56,824 bases of DNA from Verrucomicrobiota bacterium (GTDB taxonomy: Bacteria > Verrucomicrobiota > Verrucomicrobiia > Chthoniobacterales > UBA10450), in contig QHPD01000110.1 in NCBI GenBank assembly GCA_003218975.1, positions 1 to 56,824 on the forward strand, written 5' to 3'. The position numbers and the translations under genes are program-made. The notes below the pieces were generated by a model. It made no database searches. It was given only the letters and a program-made list of their open reading frames with translations, and had not been told where the DNA came from. Of the stretch, positions 8,191 to 15,707 are shown piece after piece (position 1 is the first letter of the stretch; the number at the start of each line of letters is the position of its first letter).

Positions 8191-8196
8191 TTACCG

Positions 8197-8436
8197 ATGC
8201 AACCGAAGACCGCCAAACGTCGTTCTGCGTTCCGCAGGGCTAACCGCCCGATGCCGCGCCGCCGGATCGACATCGCCATTGAAGCGATCGATTACAAGAA
8301 TCCCGATCTCCTGAAAAAGTTCGTAACTGAGAGCGGCAAAATTCTACCCCGTCGCGTCACCGGAATGCCCGCGCATCTGCACCGCAGAATCACCCGCGAA
8401 ATCAAGCGCAGCCGCTCGGTGCTCTTAATGAAATAG
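8197..8436 (+). CDS. rpsR: Ribosomal protein bS18
   Basis: A 79-residue small-subunit protein that binds 16S rRNA together with bS6. The signature [20 protein letters not shown] followed by [20 protein letters not shown] matches bS18 across its length; the usual C-terminal [10 protein letters not shown] is intact. The N-terminus is a short basic extension ([18 protein letters not shown]). It is last in the DksA-like/rpmG/rpsR cluster; the usual partners rpsF, ssb and rplI are not next to it in this window. Confidence 0.96.
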   Translation: MQPKTAKRRSAFRRANRPMPRRRIDIAIEAIDYKNPDLLKKFVTESGKILPRRVTGMPAHLHRRITREIKRSRSVLLMK

Positions 8437-8700
8437 CAAGGCCATCACCGCTGATTGCAATGGAATCGGCGTCAAGGCTTGTTTTCGTGCGCGCACGAAA
8501 GGCAAACCGAAAAAGCGACTTTCGCGTCGGCCCCTTGTTAGAGTTTTAGCGTTACTCCTATCATTGCCGGCAATCAGCATGGGCGTATTGGCACTGATCG
8601 AGCAATCAGCCCTCTCTAGGAAATTTGGAATTGCATCGCTGGGATTAGGAAACGTGTTTCTCGCGGTCGGGCTGCGAGGATATCTTTTCAAGTAACGCGT
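8437..8700 (+). other. Intergenic stretch with a weak hydrophobic open frame
   Basis: A gap of about 380 bp between rpsR and the RelE-like gene. On the plus strand a frame ending in TAA at 8693-8695 encodes a basic stretch (GKPKKRLSRRP) followed by a hydrophobic tail (VLALLLSLPAISMGVLALIE and onward) with only one ATG (8579), which would give 38 residues. It could be a small membrane protein with a non-ATG start or the remains of one. No ribosome-binding site supports it. The rest of the gap is occupied by repeats (8715-8815). Confidence 0.25.
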
Positions 8701-8714
8701 CGCTGTTGTGGCAG

Positions 8715-8815
8715 GTGTAGAGTCACTTGTGCCAAGCGCCTATTTATAAATTCGGCGTTTGACACAAACGCCGCTACAACTCTTGTCATCCCGAGCGAAG
8801 TCGAGAGATCTCTTG
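8715..8815. repeat. Composite intergenic repeat: two opposed GGCGYTTG palindromes plus a GTCATCCCGAGCG element
   Basis: GGCGTTTG (8754-8761) and CAAACGCC (8765-8772) form a perfect 8-bp inverted repeat around ACA, followed by GCTACAAC. A second copy of the same family runs in the opposite direction at about 8716-8742; its complement contains AGGCGCTTGGCACAAG and then CTCTACA. Directly downstream (8785-8811) is GTCATCCCGAGCGAAGTCGA-GAGATCT, found inverted at 51515-51545. Relatives of the palindrome occur at 29416, 45530 and 48420. Confidence 0.75.
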
Positions 8816-8817
8816 CC

Positions 8818-9180
8818 CTACGCCTTCCGCGTCCGCTCGCCTTGCTCGATGAGTTCCCAAAACTCAGGTTTTTCGCGCAGTTGCGCGTCTTCTGAAACCG
8901 GCAGTTTGGTGCGGAAAAGAAAATCTCGAAACGTGTTCTTGTGCAGGACGCGATGGACTTTGATGCCCTCGTCGGTCTTTGCGAAATAAATCCGGTAATC
9001 CTTCGCGCGATAACGATACAACTTTTTCCCCTCGCGCTGGATCACGCCAAAGCGCTCCGAGTCGAGATGATCCAAATCCTCAGGCAAAATTTGGAACTGG
9101 GCCAGCAGCTCGAGCTGCAATTTTTTCGGCAGCGCCGAGATCTCGGCCGCGCTCAGCTCATTGAAGATGATTTGGAACAT
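8818..9180 (-). CDS. RelE/ParE-fold toxin-like protein without a visible antitoxin
   Basis: 120 residues. The core (RYRAKDYRIYFAKTDEGIKV, about residues 56-75, then HRVLHKNTFRDFLFR) matches the beta-sheet of RelE/ParE toxins, where R-x-x-DYR-x-x-Y is the conserved strand. It also has an N-terminal helix-rich segment (LSAAEISALPKKLQLELLAQ) and a C-terminal tail of about 30 residues not seen in typical toxins. No antitoxin-like small gene lies up- or downstream: alr ends 7 bp upstream and repeats lie downstream. It may be a domesticated member coupled to alr rather than a toxin. A housekeeping role is inferred from its placement, not shown. Confidence 0.6.
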   Translation of the reverse strand: MFQIIFNELSAAEISALPKKLQLELLAQFQILPEDLDHLDSERFGVIQREGKKLYRYRAKDYRIYFAKTDEGIKVHRVLHKNTFRDFLFRTKLPVSEDAQLREKPEFWELIEQGERTRKA

Positions 9181-9186
9181 CGGCGA

Positions 9187-10284
9187 TCAAACATAAACGC
9201 GTCGGACGCGCGCGCCAATCCGTGTCGTGATCTCCCATGTGATCGTGCCCGCCTTCTCGGCCAGCTCCGCGCAGGGAATTTCCTCGTTACCATCGCGTCC
9301 CATTAGAACAACCTCGTCGCCTACCTGTACGTTAGCGATCTTGCTCACGTCGATCATCATCAAATCCATCGTCACCCGGCCGAGCAGGGGGCAGCGCTGA
9401 CCATGAACCAGGACGGCAGCGTCACGATTGGAAAGGCCTCGCGGATATCCATCGGCATACCCGCAGGTCAGCGTGGCGATCCGCATTTTGCGCGGAGCAA
9501 TAAAAGTGCGGCCGTAGCTGATTGAGCTCCCTTTTGGCATGTCGCGGATCAGACCAATTCGCGTTTTCCATGTCATCACCGGTTTAAAAAGTTGTTGGAA
9601 CTCCGGTAGGGGCGAAATGCCGTAAAGCATGATGCCGGCGCGCACCATGTCGAAAATCTCCTGGTTGAACGCCAACGTGCCTGCGCTTTGTAAGACATGC
9701 ACTTTGTAATCTCCCGGAACACCGTCGCGGAACTGCCTCACGATTTTGCCAAAGCGCGCAAGCTGATCACGCGTGTATTCGGCGTCTTCATTTGAAACCG
9801 GCAGATGCGTCGAGACGCTGTGAATCTGGATTTGACGCAATGCCGAAACTTTTTTGAAAAGCTCCAAGGCTTCGTTCTCGGGAACGCCCATGCGCCCCAT
9901 TCCGGTATCGACTTTAAAATTGACGGCCACGGGCTCGTTGCCCGCCATGCGATTGAAATCCTGCGCTTCTTCAAAAGTGGAAATAGAAGGGATGAAACCG
10001 CGATGAACGATTGTCGATCTTTCTCCCGGCAACGCGGGACCAAGAATCATGATCGGATGCGGAAGCGTCCGGCGCAGTTGTATTGCTTCCTCCAGATTTG
10101 CAACGCCGAATAACTGCGCGTCATCGGCCAGCGCCTGCGCCACGCCAACTATGCCGTGCCCGTAACCGTCCGCTTTGACTACCGCCAGCATCTGGGCCGG
10201 CCCAATCCGCTCGCGCACAACTTTCGCGTTGTGGCGCAACGCGCTCCGATCAATTTCAGCCCAACACCGGTAGGTCTCTTTCAT
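9187..10284 (-). CDS. alr: Alanine racemase
   Basis: Converts L-alanine to D-alanine for peptidoglycan; PLP enzyme, cytoplasmic, 365 residues. The PLP lysine is K37 in VVKADGYGHG, and the catalytic tyrosine segment is SYGRTF in the C-terminal domain, followed by TCGYADGYPRGLSN and LGRVTMDLMMID. The frame is open a further 56 codons upstream, but that part overlaps tsaB; the ATG at 10284 overlaps the tsaB stop (ATGA) and gives the standard N-terminus (MKETYRCWAEIDRSAL). It is the fifth gene of an overlapping minus-strand series. Confidence 0.95.
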   Translation of the reverse strand: MKETYRCWAEIDRSALRHNAKVVRERIGPAQMLAVVKADGYGHGIVGVAQALADDAQLFGVANLEEAIQLRRTLPHPIMILGPALPGERSTIVHRGFIPSISTFEEAQDFNRMAGNEPVAVNFKVDTGMGRMGVPENEALELFKKVSALRQIQIHSVSTHLPVSNEDAEYTRDQLARFGKIVRQFRDGVPGDYKVHVLQSAGTLAFNQEIFDMVRAGIMLYGISPLPEFQQLFKPVMTWKTRIGLIRDMPKGSSISYGRTFIAPRKMRIATLTCGYADGYPRGLSNRDAAVLVHGQRCPLLGRVTMDLMMIDVSKIANVQVGDEVVLMGRDGNEEIPCAELAEKAGTITWEITTRIGARVRRVYV

Positions 10285-10895
10285 TTTGACGAGGCGGCTT
10301 TCGGAAGAGTGACATGCGGTTCGCGTAAATAGATCGGCTCGAGCGGTGGCAAAGAAAAGCTGCGCTGCGGGTTTTGCGCAAGTCGTGCCAGAATAGTAGC
10401 CGAAGGATACCCGATCACGGCGCGTTCGAACCGCGGTAGCGATTCGGAGCAAAAGATCGGCACGTCATCTTCAAGTACGGCAAGTTTGCTTTTTAACTCT
10501 CCTTCACTGTGCAAGCTCGGTCCTTCAACCAATTCATGCGCGCAGATCCGGGCGAAGAAAAACGATTTCCGGCGCGCATCTCCAATCACACAGTATTCCT
10601 GCCCATCGCATTCCATCGCGCAAATCGATGGGTAACCGATCAGACGCGCGCCAGATGAAACTTGCAACCCAATTGCGGCTGAAATCGCGATGCGCGTCCC
10701 AGCATACGAACCTGGACCAAGCCCTACTATAATGATCTCCGGTGGACCGAATTTCTTCGCGGCCACGCTCAGGTTCTCAAAAAAGGCCGCGGAATTTTTC
10801 CGATCGTTCGGCCATTCACCCGCGAGTTCGACATCGTCGTTTAGCCAAGCCAGACTGCCGCGTGCAGTGGAAAGTTCGAGCGCAAGAATTTTCAT
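10281..10895 (-). CDS. tsaB: tRNA threonylcarbamoyladenosine biosynthesis protein TsaB
   Basis: An ASKHA-fold, non-catalytic partner of TsaD in making t6A37 of ANN-decoding tRNAs. The sequence opens MKILALELSTARGSLAW and carries the TsaB hallmark VGLGPGSYAGTRIAIS (about residues 57-72). Length (204) is at the lower end of the family. Its start overlaps the end of tsaE (10892-10895) and its stop overlaps the alr start. tsaD is not in the window. Confidence 0.93.
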   Translation of the reverse strand: MKILALELSTARGSLAWLNDDVELAGEWPNDRKNSAAFFENLSVAAKKFGPPEIIIVGLGPGSYAGTRIAISAAIGLQVSSGARLIGYPSICAMECDGQEYCVIGDARRKSFFFARICAHELVEGPSLHSEGELKSKLAVLEDDVPIFCSESLPRFERAVIGYPSATILARLAQNPQRSFSLPPLEPIYLREPHVTLPKAASSK

Positions 10896-11305
10896 TTTAG
10901 ACTAATCGCTCGCGTGTTTTCTGATTTTATCTCGAACAGAATCCACCGCGCGTGTCCGGGCACGAATTCGGGAAAGCGATCAGCCCATTCAATCACCGAA
11001 ACGCCGTCGCCGAAAAAATAATCATCGAGCCCAAGCCGCGCGACCGATTGTGGATCTTCTAAACGAAAAAAATCGAAATGATAAACCGGCAATCGCCCGC
11101 AGGGATACTCGTGCACAATGGTGAATGTCGGGCTGGTGACAGCGGCGTTACTTCCCAATCCGGCGACGAGACCTTTGGTGAATAAAGTCTTTCCACTGCC
11201 CAGTTCGCCTTTGAGTGCCAAAATCGATCCCACCTCGACATCCTGCGCGAACCGCTGCCCGATTGCCTCAGTTTCAGCCGGGCTGTTGGAAATGAACGTA
11301 GCCAC
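10892..11305 (-). CDS. tsaE: tRNA threonylcarbamoyladenosine biosynthesis ATPase TsaE
   Basis: P-loop ATPase that drives the TsaBDE t6A complex. The Walker A is GELGSGKT, followed by TSPTFTIVHEY and the VYHFDFFRLEDPQ block diagnostic of TsaE; VIEWADRFPE is the usual C-terminal motif. I place the start at the GTG at 11305 (VATFISNSPAETEAIG), giving about 137 residues. The longer frame to 11353 would begin in a heptamer repeat (reads NRESKIEN) and is unlikely. The gene begins within the last codons of thiL (32-bp overlap). Confidence 0.92.
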   Translation of the reverse strand: MATFISNSPAETEAIGQRFAQDVEVGSILALKGELGSGKTLFTKGLVAGLGSNAAVTSPTFTIVHEYPCGRLPVYHFDFFRLEDPQSVARLGLDDYFFGDGVSVIEWADRFPEFVPGHARWILFEIKSENTRAISLK

Positions 11306-12182
11306 GAGGCAATTTTCGATTTTCGATTCTCGATTTCCGATTGAGCGAGCCAATTCGAGTCAGTGACAAATTGGGGAATTTTTTCTTCCAGCCTCGCTGC
11401 AATCGAGAACGATCGCCCGGCGAAACGGCGAAGAGCAATTCGTAATCTTCGCCCTCGGAAATTGCATTGTCGATCTTGGCGCCGCGGCTAAGCGGCAAGT
11501 TCTCCAGCTCAATCTTGAATCCGACTTTGCTGGCGCGGACGAGGCGCGGAAGATCGACACCGAGTCCATCGCTCAAATCCATCATGGCGTGAATGGAGAA
11601 ATTTTTGGTGAGCCAGCGCGACTCGGCGATTCGCGGGGCGAATTGCAAATGTCTTCGTTTAGTGGCGCCGCCAAGCCGGCCGGTGACAAAAAGATCGTCG
11701 CCAGCTTTGCCGCCTCGGCGCAACACGCATCGGTTTTTCTCCACAAATCCAACCACGCTAACGGAAATGACAATTGGACCTCGTGTGCTGCTCGTTTCTC
11801 CGCCGACGATGCTAACTTTGAACCGCTCTGCGGCACGACGCAGACCGCGATAAAGTTTTTTAATCCAAGCGACCTCGGTTTCCTTCGGGGCGACGAGCGT
11901 TACGAGCGCGAACTGCGGCACCGCTGAGGTCGCGGCAAAATCGCTAAGCGGTCGCATCATGGCTTTCCAGCCTATATCGAGCGCGTCCGCCTCGGACATG
12001 AAATGGACCTCCTCGACGACGCAATCGGTTTTGAGCACAAGAAAATTCCGGCCCGTAGGGGTTTTCACTACAGCGCAGTCGTCGCCCGCGCCAGCCTCGA
12101 ATGCCTTCAGGGTTTTCCCGAGCGGAAGATGAGGCAAAAGTTGATCGAGCAGCCTGTCTTCGCCGAGGTCGCGCAGTTTCAT
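11274..12182 (-). CDS. thiL: Thiamine-monophosphate kinase
   Basis: Phosphorylates thiamine monophosphate to the pyrophosphate cofactor. Motifs are AGAGDDCAVV (Mg-ATP binding, about residues 28-37), VGGETSS, MMDLSDGLGVDL and ISEGEDYELLF, with the end LPRGYVHF typical of ThiL. The ATG at 12182 overlaps the stop of the CPBP gene (ATGA). Between IGSL and LPRGYVHF a stretch of about ten residues (NRKSRIENRK) is encoded by a heptamer DNA repeat. This replaces the variable surface loop before the last strand, and the conserved end is retained, so the enzyme is probably functional. Confidence 0.93.
   Translation of the reverse strand: MKLRDLGEDRLLDQLLPHLPLGKTLKAFEAGAGDDCAVVKTPTGRNFLVLKTDCVVEEVHFMSEADALDIGWKAMMRPLSDFAATSAVPQFALVTLVAPKETEVAWIKKLYRGLRRAAERFKVSIVGGETSSTRGPIVISVSVVGFVEKNRCVLRRGGKAGDDLFVTGRLGGATKRRHLQFAPRIAESRWLTKNFSIHAMMDLSDGLGVDLPRLVRASKVGFKIELENLPLSRGAKIDNAISEGEDYELLFAVSPGDRSRLQRGWKKKFPNLSLTRIGSLNRKSRIENRKLPRGYVHFQQPG
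11313..11342. repeat. Heptamer tandem repeat (TTTTCGA)x4 inside the thiL 3' end
   Basis: Four consecutive, slightly diverged copies of TTTTCGA (TTTTCGA, TTTTCGA, TTCTCGA, TTTCCGA) on the plus strand. It lies within the coding sequence of thiL, where it encodes the NRKSRIENRK segment, and just upstream of the tsaE start. The unit of seven is not a multiple of three, so each copy is read in a different frame. Confidence 0.75.
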
Positions 12183-13003
12183 TGCGGCACCATCTCTGGA
12201 AATGCCAGCACGGTGAGCGTGACGGCATTGAAGAGCGAATGCATGGCCATGGCGACGAGAATCGAACGGCTCCATTCGTAGGCAAGCGTGAAACAACTTC
12301 CCAAGACAAACAGCGCCGCGAAGGAGGGAAGATGTGTATGCGCGGCGGCGAACAGCATCGCGTTCCCTACGATTCCGATAAAACGACCGAAATAGCGTTT
12401 GAACACGCCGTAAAGAAAAAAGCGGAAAAGAAATTCCTCGACTACCGGCGCGATTGCCACGGCGAAAACAATGATCATGATGCGCTGCATGATGGTGGGT
12501 GAGGCGCTGAAAAGCTCGACAATATTCTGCTTGCTCGAACCGGCTCCGAAAAGGCGCTGGGTAATGATTTCGGTCAGCCCAATCAGCGGATACGCAAAGA
12601 AAAGCAAGACGGCGCCGGTGGCAACGGCGCGAATAAAACTCATTTTGAAAAAACCGCCTAACGAGCTCAGGTCAAATCCGCGAAGCTGCAGAAAAGTCAT
12701 AATGACCAGCACTACTAAGACGGTAACAAGCAGATTTGGCAGGAGATTGCGTGCATCCAGCTGGACCGAAGGATGTGCAAACGACGCATTGATATTGAGC
12801 AAAAGAAAGCTGATCAACACTGCCGCGAGTATCGCCTCCGGCAGTCCGAACGTCCTGGCCGGTCCATTGGCCGACGCGGGCGTGCGCGCGTTGATCTGAA
12901 CAATCAGCGCAACGTAAACGCAGGCGCTGGCACCAAGATAGAAAAGGAAAAAGACAAAGCTCGGGGCGGCTCCGAATGCCGTGAGGAGGCTGTCGGGTCC
13001 CAT
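12179..13003 (-). CDS. CPBP-family intramembrane glutamic protease
   Basis: An integral membrane protein of 274 residues with about seven helices. The CPBP/ABI (Rce1-like) motifs are present: EEFLFRFFLYG (the EExxxR pair), AAAHTHL (first histidine) and AMHSLFNAV (HxxxN). These are the catalytic residues of CAAX-type prenyl-protein proteases, but in bacteria the substrates are mostly unknown. It stands between sppA, also a membrane protease, 12 bp upstream, and thiL, with which it overlaps by ATGA. Confidence 0.88.
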   Translation of the reverse strand: MGPDSLLTAFGAAPSFVFFLFYLGASACVYVALIVQINARTPASANGPARTFGLPEAILAAVLISFLLLNINASFAHPSVQLDARNLLPNLLVTVLVVLVIMTFLQLRGFDLSSLGGFFKMSFIRAVATGAVLLFFAYPLIGLTEIITQRLFGAGSSKQNIVELFSASPTIMQRIMIIVFAVAIAPVVEEFLFRFFLYGVFKRYFGRFIGIVGNAMLFAAAHTHLPSFAALFVLGSCFTLAYEWSRSILVAMAMHSLFNAVTLTVLAFPEMVPQ

Positions 13004-13015
13004 GCGTGCCGCAGC

Positions 13016-14020
13016 CTACGGCGCGTAATAGCTGGGCAGGAAATACGCGCGGCCCGTTTCCAGTTGTGGGATGAGCTGCTTGGGAAGCTGAAGCTCGATC
13101 TTTGAATCAGCCTGCCCAAATAGCCGGAAAAATCGGCTCAGAGTGAAGGGCGGGCCGTACTTCACAATTTTCGCTTCTGGCGCATTTCCCAGTTGCTTCG
13201 CTTTGGCAAACGCATCCTCCAATTCACCAAGGCCATCAATTAGTTTGTTCTCGAATGCGTCTTTGCCCGAGAGAATGCGTCCGTCGGCAATCTTGTTGCG
13301 CAGAAGATCCGCCGGCAGATTCCTTTCCTTCGCCACAATGCTGAGGAATTTATCGTAAGTTTTCATGATGAAACTCTGCACCAGCTCGCGTTCCTCTGGC
13401 GTGATCGGTCGCGCGCCGTTAAGCATGTCCTTGAACTTGCCGCTTTTGAACACGACGGAGGCGAGTCCGACTTTATTAAACAGCTGCTCGTAATTGAGCG
13501 TTTGAATGATGACGCCGATGCTGCCAGTGATCGTCGTGTCACTGGCCATCAAAAATTTGCCGCCGCAGGAAACGTAGTAACCGCCTGAAGCCGCAAGCGA
13601 ATCCATATAAACCACCACCGGCTTCCTCGCGCGCGCTTTCACCAAGGCGCTGTAGATCGCATCGGAGGCCGTGACTTCGCCGCCGGGCGAATCGATTTCC
13701 AGCACGATGGCTCTGACGCGATCGTCGTCGCGCGCTTGCTGCAGCGCCGTGCGCATGTCATCGACCATCGAGTCGGTGACGCTGCCCGGAATCGAAGAGC
13801 TAATTAGCCCGCGCATCGTGATGAGAACCACTTTGTCGGTGATCCCGCGGCCACCTTTCTGAACTAGGACTTCGCGAAATCGCGGGATCGGTTCGATCTC
13901 CCGCACGCCGCCAAACCGCTGCAGCGCGGTCATCAGCAGCATAAAGTTAACGAACAGACTGACGCAAAGCGCGACGAACAAAAAAATGCTGAGACAACCG
14001 AGCTTGCGGTCTGCTGCCAT
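13016..14020 (-). CDS. sppA: Signal peptide peptidase SppA (S49 family, short form)
   Basis: Membrane-anchored serine protease that degrades cleaved signal peptides. It has one N-terminal helix (LSIFLFVALCVSLFVNFMLL) and then the S49 domain. The nucleophile lies in DSLAASGGYYVSC and the general-base lysine in SGKFKDML, the Ser/Lys dyad of the single-domain (Bacillus-like) enzyme. VLEIDSPGGEV and TITGSIGVI are further family motifs. I prefer the ATG at 14020 (MAADRKLG); the frame is open 12 codons further upstream. It is the first gene of the minus-strand series and is divergent from the SCP2 gene. Confidence 0.92.
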   Translation of the reverse strand: MAADRKLGCLSIFLFVALCVSLFVNFMLLMTALQRFGGVREIEPIPRFREVLVQKGGRGITDKVVLITMRGLISSSIPGSVTDSMVDDMRTALQQARDDDRVRAIVLEIDSPGGEVTASDAIYSALVKARARKPVVVYMDSLAASGGYYVSCGGKFLMASDTTITGSIGVIIQTLNYEQLFNKVGLASVVFKSGKFKDMLNGARPITPEERELVQSFIMKTYDKFLSIVAKERNLPADLLRNKIADGRILSGKDAFENKLIDGLGELEDAFAKAKQLGNAPEAKIVKYGPPFTLSRFFRLFGQADSKIELQLPKQLIPQLETGRAYFLPSYYAP

Positions 14021-14152
14021 GTTGCAACGAAACTGCCGGAGAACCGCCGCGCGCACAAGCGCTTTTCACATACTGTAGACGCGGTCGGCGGGCATCTCTA
14101 GCGATGAGACAGCCGATTTGACTCGGAGGATCGATTTTTGATTTAGAAATAA

Positions 14153-14566
14153 ATGATGAAAGAACGTATGCGCTTCTGTCTAACAACGGTGACTGTCCTC
14201 CTGGCGGTAAGTCTAAGCGCTGGCAATGCGGCGTCGAACGAGGGCGATGCCTCGACGCCGCAACAGGTGTTCGACGGGATGCGCGAGAGTTTCAAGGCTG
14301 ACAAGGCAAAGGGAGTGCATGCGCGCTATCAATGGGAGCTCAGCGGGACGCAGGGGGGCGAATGGTGGATCGACGTCAATGATGGGACATTCAAGATGGG
14401 AAAAGGGAAGATCGACAATCCGAGCGTGACCTTTATCACCAGCGATAAAGATTGGGTCGCGATGTCGAACGGCAAACTTAAAGGGACGTGGGCTTATATG
14501 ACCGGGCGATTAAAAGTTCGCGGCCCGCAATCAATCGCGCGAAAGCTCGACGAAATCTTCCCTTAA
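14153..14566 (+). CDS. Secreted SCP2 sterol-binding-domain protein
   Basis: 137 residues: an N-terminal signal peptide (LTTVTVLLAVSLSAGNAAS) and one SCP2 domain. The fold markers are GGEWWIDVNDGTFKMGKGKI, then NPSVTFITSDKDWVAMSNGK and a final GRLKVRGPQSIARKLDEIF, where the lipid-binding helices close the cavity. SCP2 domains bind sterols or other lipids; a periplasmic copy is less usual than the cytoplasmic one and suggests lipid handling in the envelope. Two adjacent ATGs (14153, 14156) are possible starts. The 3' end overlaps that of the convergent outer-membrane gene by 4 bp. Confidence 0.82.
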   Translation: MMKERMRFCLTTVTVLLAVSLSAGNAASNEGDASTPQQVFDGMRESFKADKAKGVHARYQWELSGTQGGEWWIDVNDGTFKMGKGKIDNPSVTFITSDKDWVAMSNGKLKGTWAYMTGRLKVRGPQSIARKLDEIFP

Positions 14567-15468
14567 AATTTCGCTTCGACCTCGAACTTGACGAACGGTG
14601 CAGGCCTCGTTTTGGCACTCGCTTCAGCCCGAAAGAAATCGAAGTCGCGTCTAACGGTGACGCCGCCTCCTAGCGAGACGTCAAACGGCTTGAGGCCAGA
14701 ATAGGTCGCCTGTATCCCAGCACGATCCTCGCTGTACTGAACCCATGCGTCGTGTACTTGCAGCTTCCTTTCTGGCGTTATGACATCCTCGGTGCGATAA
14801 CTTTCGTAAAACAAATTTCCAAAGATGCGAAATTCCCAATTATCATTGGGATTATAAACCAAAGCAGGTTTTGGGAAGACGCCTTCCAGACGCAAGTGGT
14901 CTGTGAAAAGCCAGATGATACCACCGCCGGGAGCGACGATCGGATTCTGGTTAATCGCGAAGCCCACGCCGACCACGGCAAAGATTTTGTCTTTTATTAG
15001 CGGAAACGTGACGAACGCCTTGGCTGGTATATCGAACGCATTGTCGGGGTTATTTTGGAAATAGACTCCTGGATCAATCTCGATACCCGCGCCCGCATGA
15101 TCGTGCACCACATATTCAAACGCCAGTAGAGCGTGCGCGGTTTGGAGATGATCGGGCAAACCATTATCGGTGCCGCCGAAATCAAATCGCTCGTATTCAA
15201 CTCCTGCCCGGAAATACCACTTACCGGTGACGAGGAAGCGATGCGAGTAACTAAAATCATTATAGAGCGAGCTGCCGTTACCAAAATCGCCGTGGACGTC
15301 GTAGAAATTGCTCTTGAACGTGTAGTCCATCTCATAATCGAACAGATTAAGGTGATTTTCTTCCGCTGGCGTTGGCGCGGGTTGCGCCTCGATGGTCGGC
15401 GGCCCGGCGAAAGCTGAGGTTACCGCAGCAAGGAACAGAAAGACGAAAAACGCTTGGATGTTTTTCAT
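14563..15468 (-). CDS. Outer-membrane beta-barrel protein of unknown function
   Basis: 301 residues with a clear signal peptide (MKNIQAFFVFLFLAAVTSAFA) and then alternating aromatic/polar beta-strands through to a terminal VKFEVEAKF, which ends in the C-terminal Phe typical of outer-membrane barrels. Strand-like segments include RFLVTGKWYFRAGVEYERFD, HAGAGIEIDPGVYF and NWEFRIFGNLFYESYR. It resembles barrels of the DUF6268 kind, but I cannot assign a substrate. It is divergent from the PAP2 gene with a regulatory-looking 190-bp gap. Confidence 0.75.
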   Translation of the reverse strand: MKNIQAFFVFLFLAAVTSAFAGPPTIEAQPAPTPAEENHLNLFDYEMDYTFKSNFYDVHGDFGNGSSLYNDFSYSHRFLVTGKWYFRAGVEYERFDFGGTDNGLPDHLQTAHALLAFEYVVHDHAGAGIEIDPGVYFQNNPDNAFDIPAKAFVTFPLIKDKIFAVVGVGFAINQNPIVAPGGGIIWLFTDHLRLEGVFPKPALVYNPNDNWEFRIFGNLFYESYRTEDVITPERKLQVHDAWVQYSEDRAGIQATYSGLKPFDVSLGGGVTVRRDFDFFRAEASAKTRPAPFVKFEVEAKF

Positions 15469-15529
15469 AGGTTAAGGCGATTCGGACATGAACTAATCGG
15501 ATGAGCGGGCGATATCCGTGTATCGGAGG

Positions 15530-15556
15530 GAAAATATTTTAGCAAGGAATATTTTC
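15530..15556. promoter_or_regulatory. Perfect 9-bp inverted repeat, candidate operator
   Basis: GAAAATATT (15530-15538) and AATATTTTC (15548-15556) are exact complements around a 9-base loop. The site lies in the divergent gap between the beta-barrel gene and the PAP2 gene, 62 bp from the former and upstream of a promoter-like pair of hexamers. An AT-rich dyad here is more like a protein-binding site than a terminator. Confidence 0.35.
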
Positions 15557-15621
15557 GGAATAGCCGATTCGCGGCGATTAGCCGGTCATTCAAGGGTCAA
15601 ATTTTTTGGAAAAAATAGAGA

Positions 15622-15649
15622 TTGACTGACGGGCGATCCGGGATACACT
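15622..15649 (+). promoter_or_regulatory. Candidate sigma-70-type promoter of the PAP2 gene
   Basis: TTGACT (15622-15627) and TACACT (15644-15649) with a 16-bp spacer match five and four of six consensus positions. The expected transcription start, near 15656, is only a few bases before the TTG at 15660, which favours the GTG at 15708 as the start codon, or a leaderless message. Confidence 0.4.
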
Positions 15650-15707
15650 GCCGCCTATATTGTGTCCAATCCTATTGGACCTTGGTCTTACATCGCCAAC
15701 CAATTCC

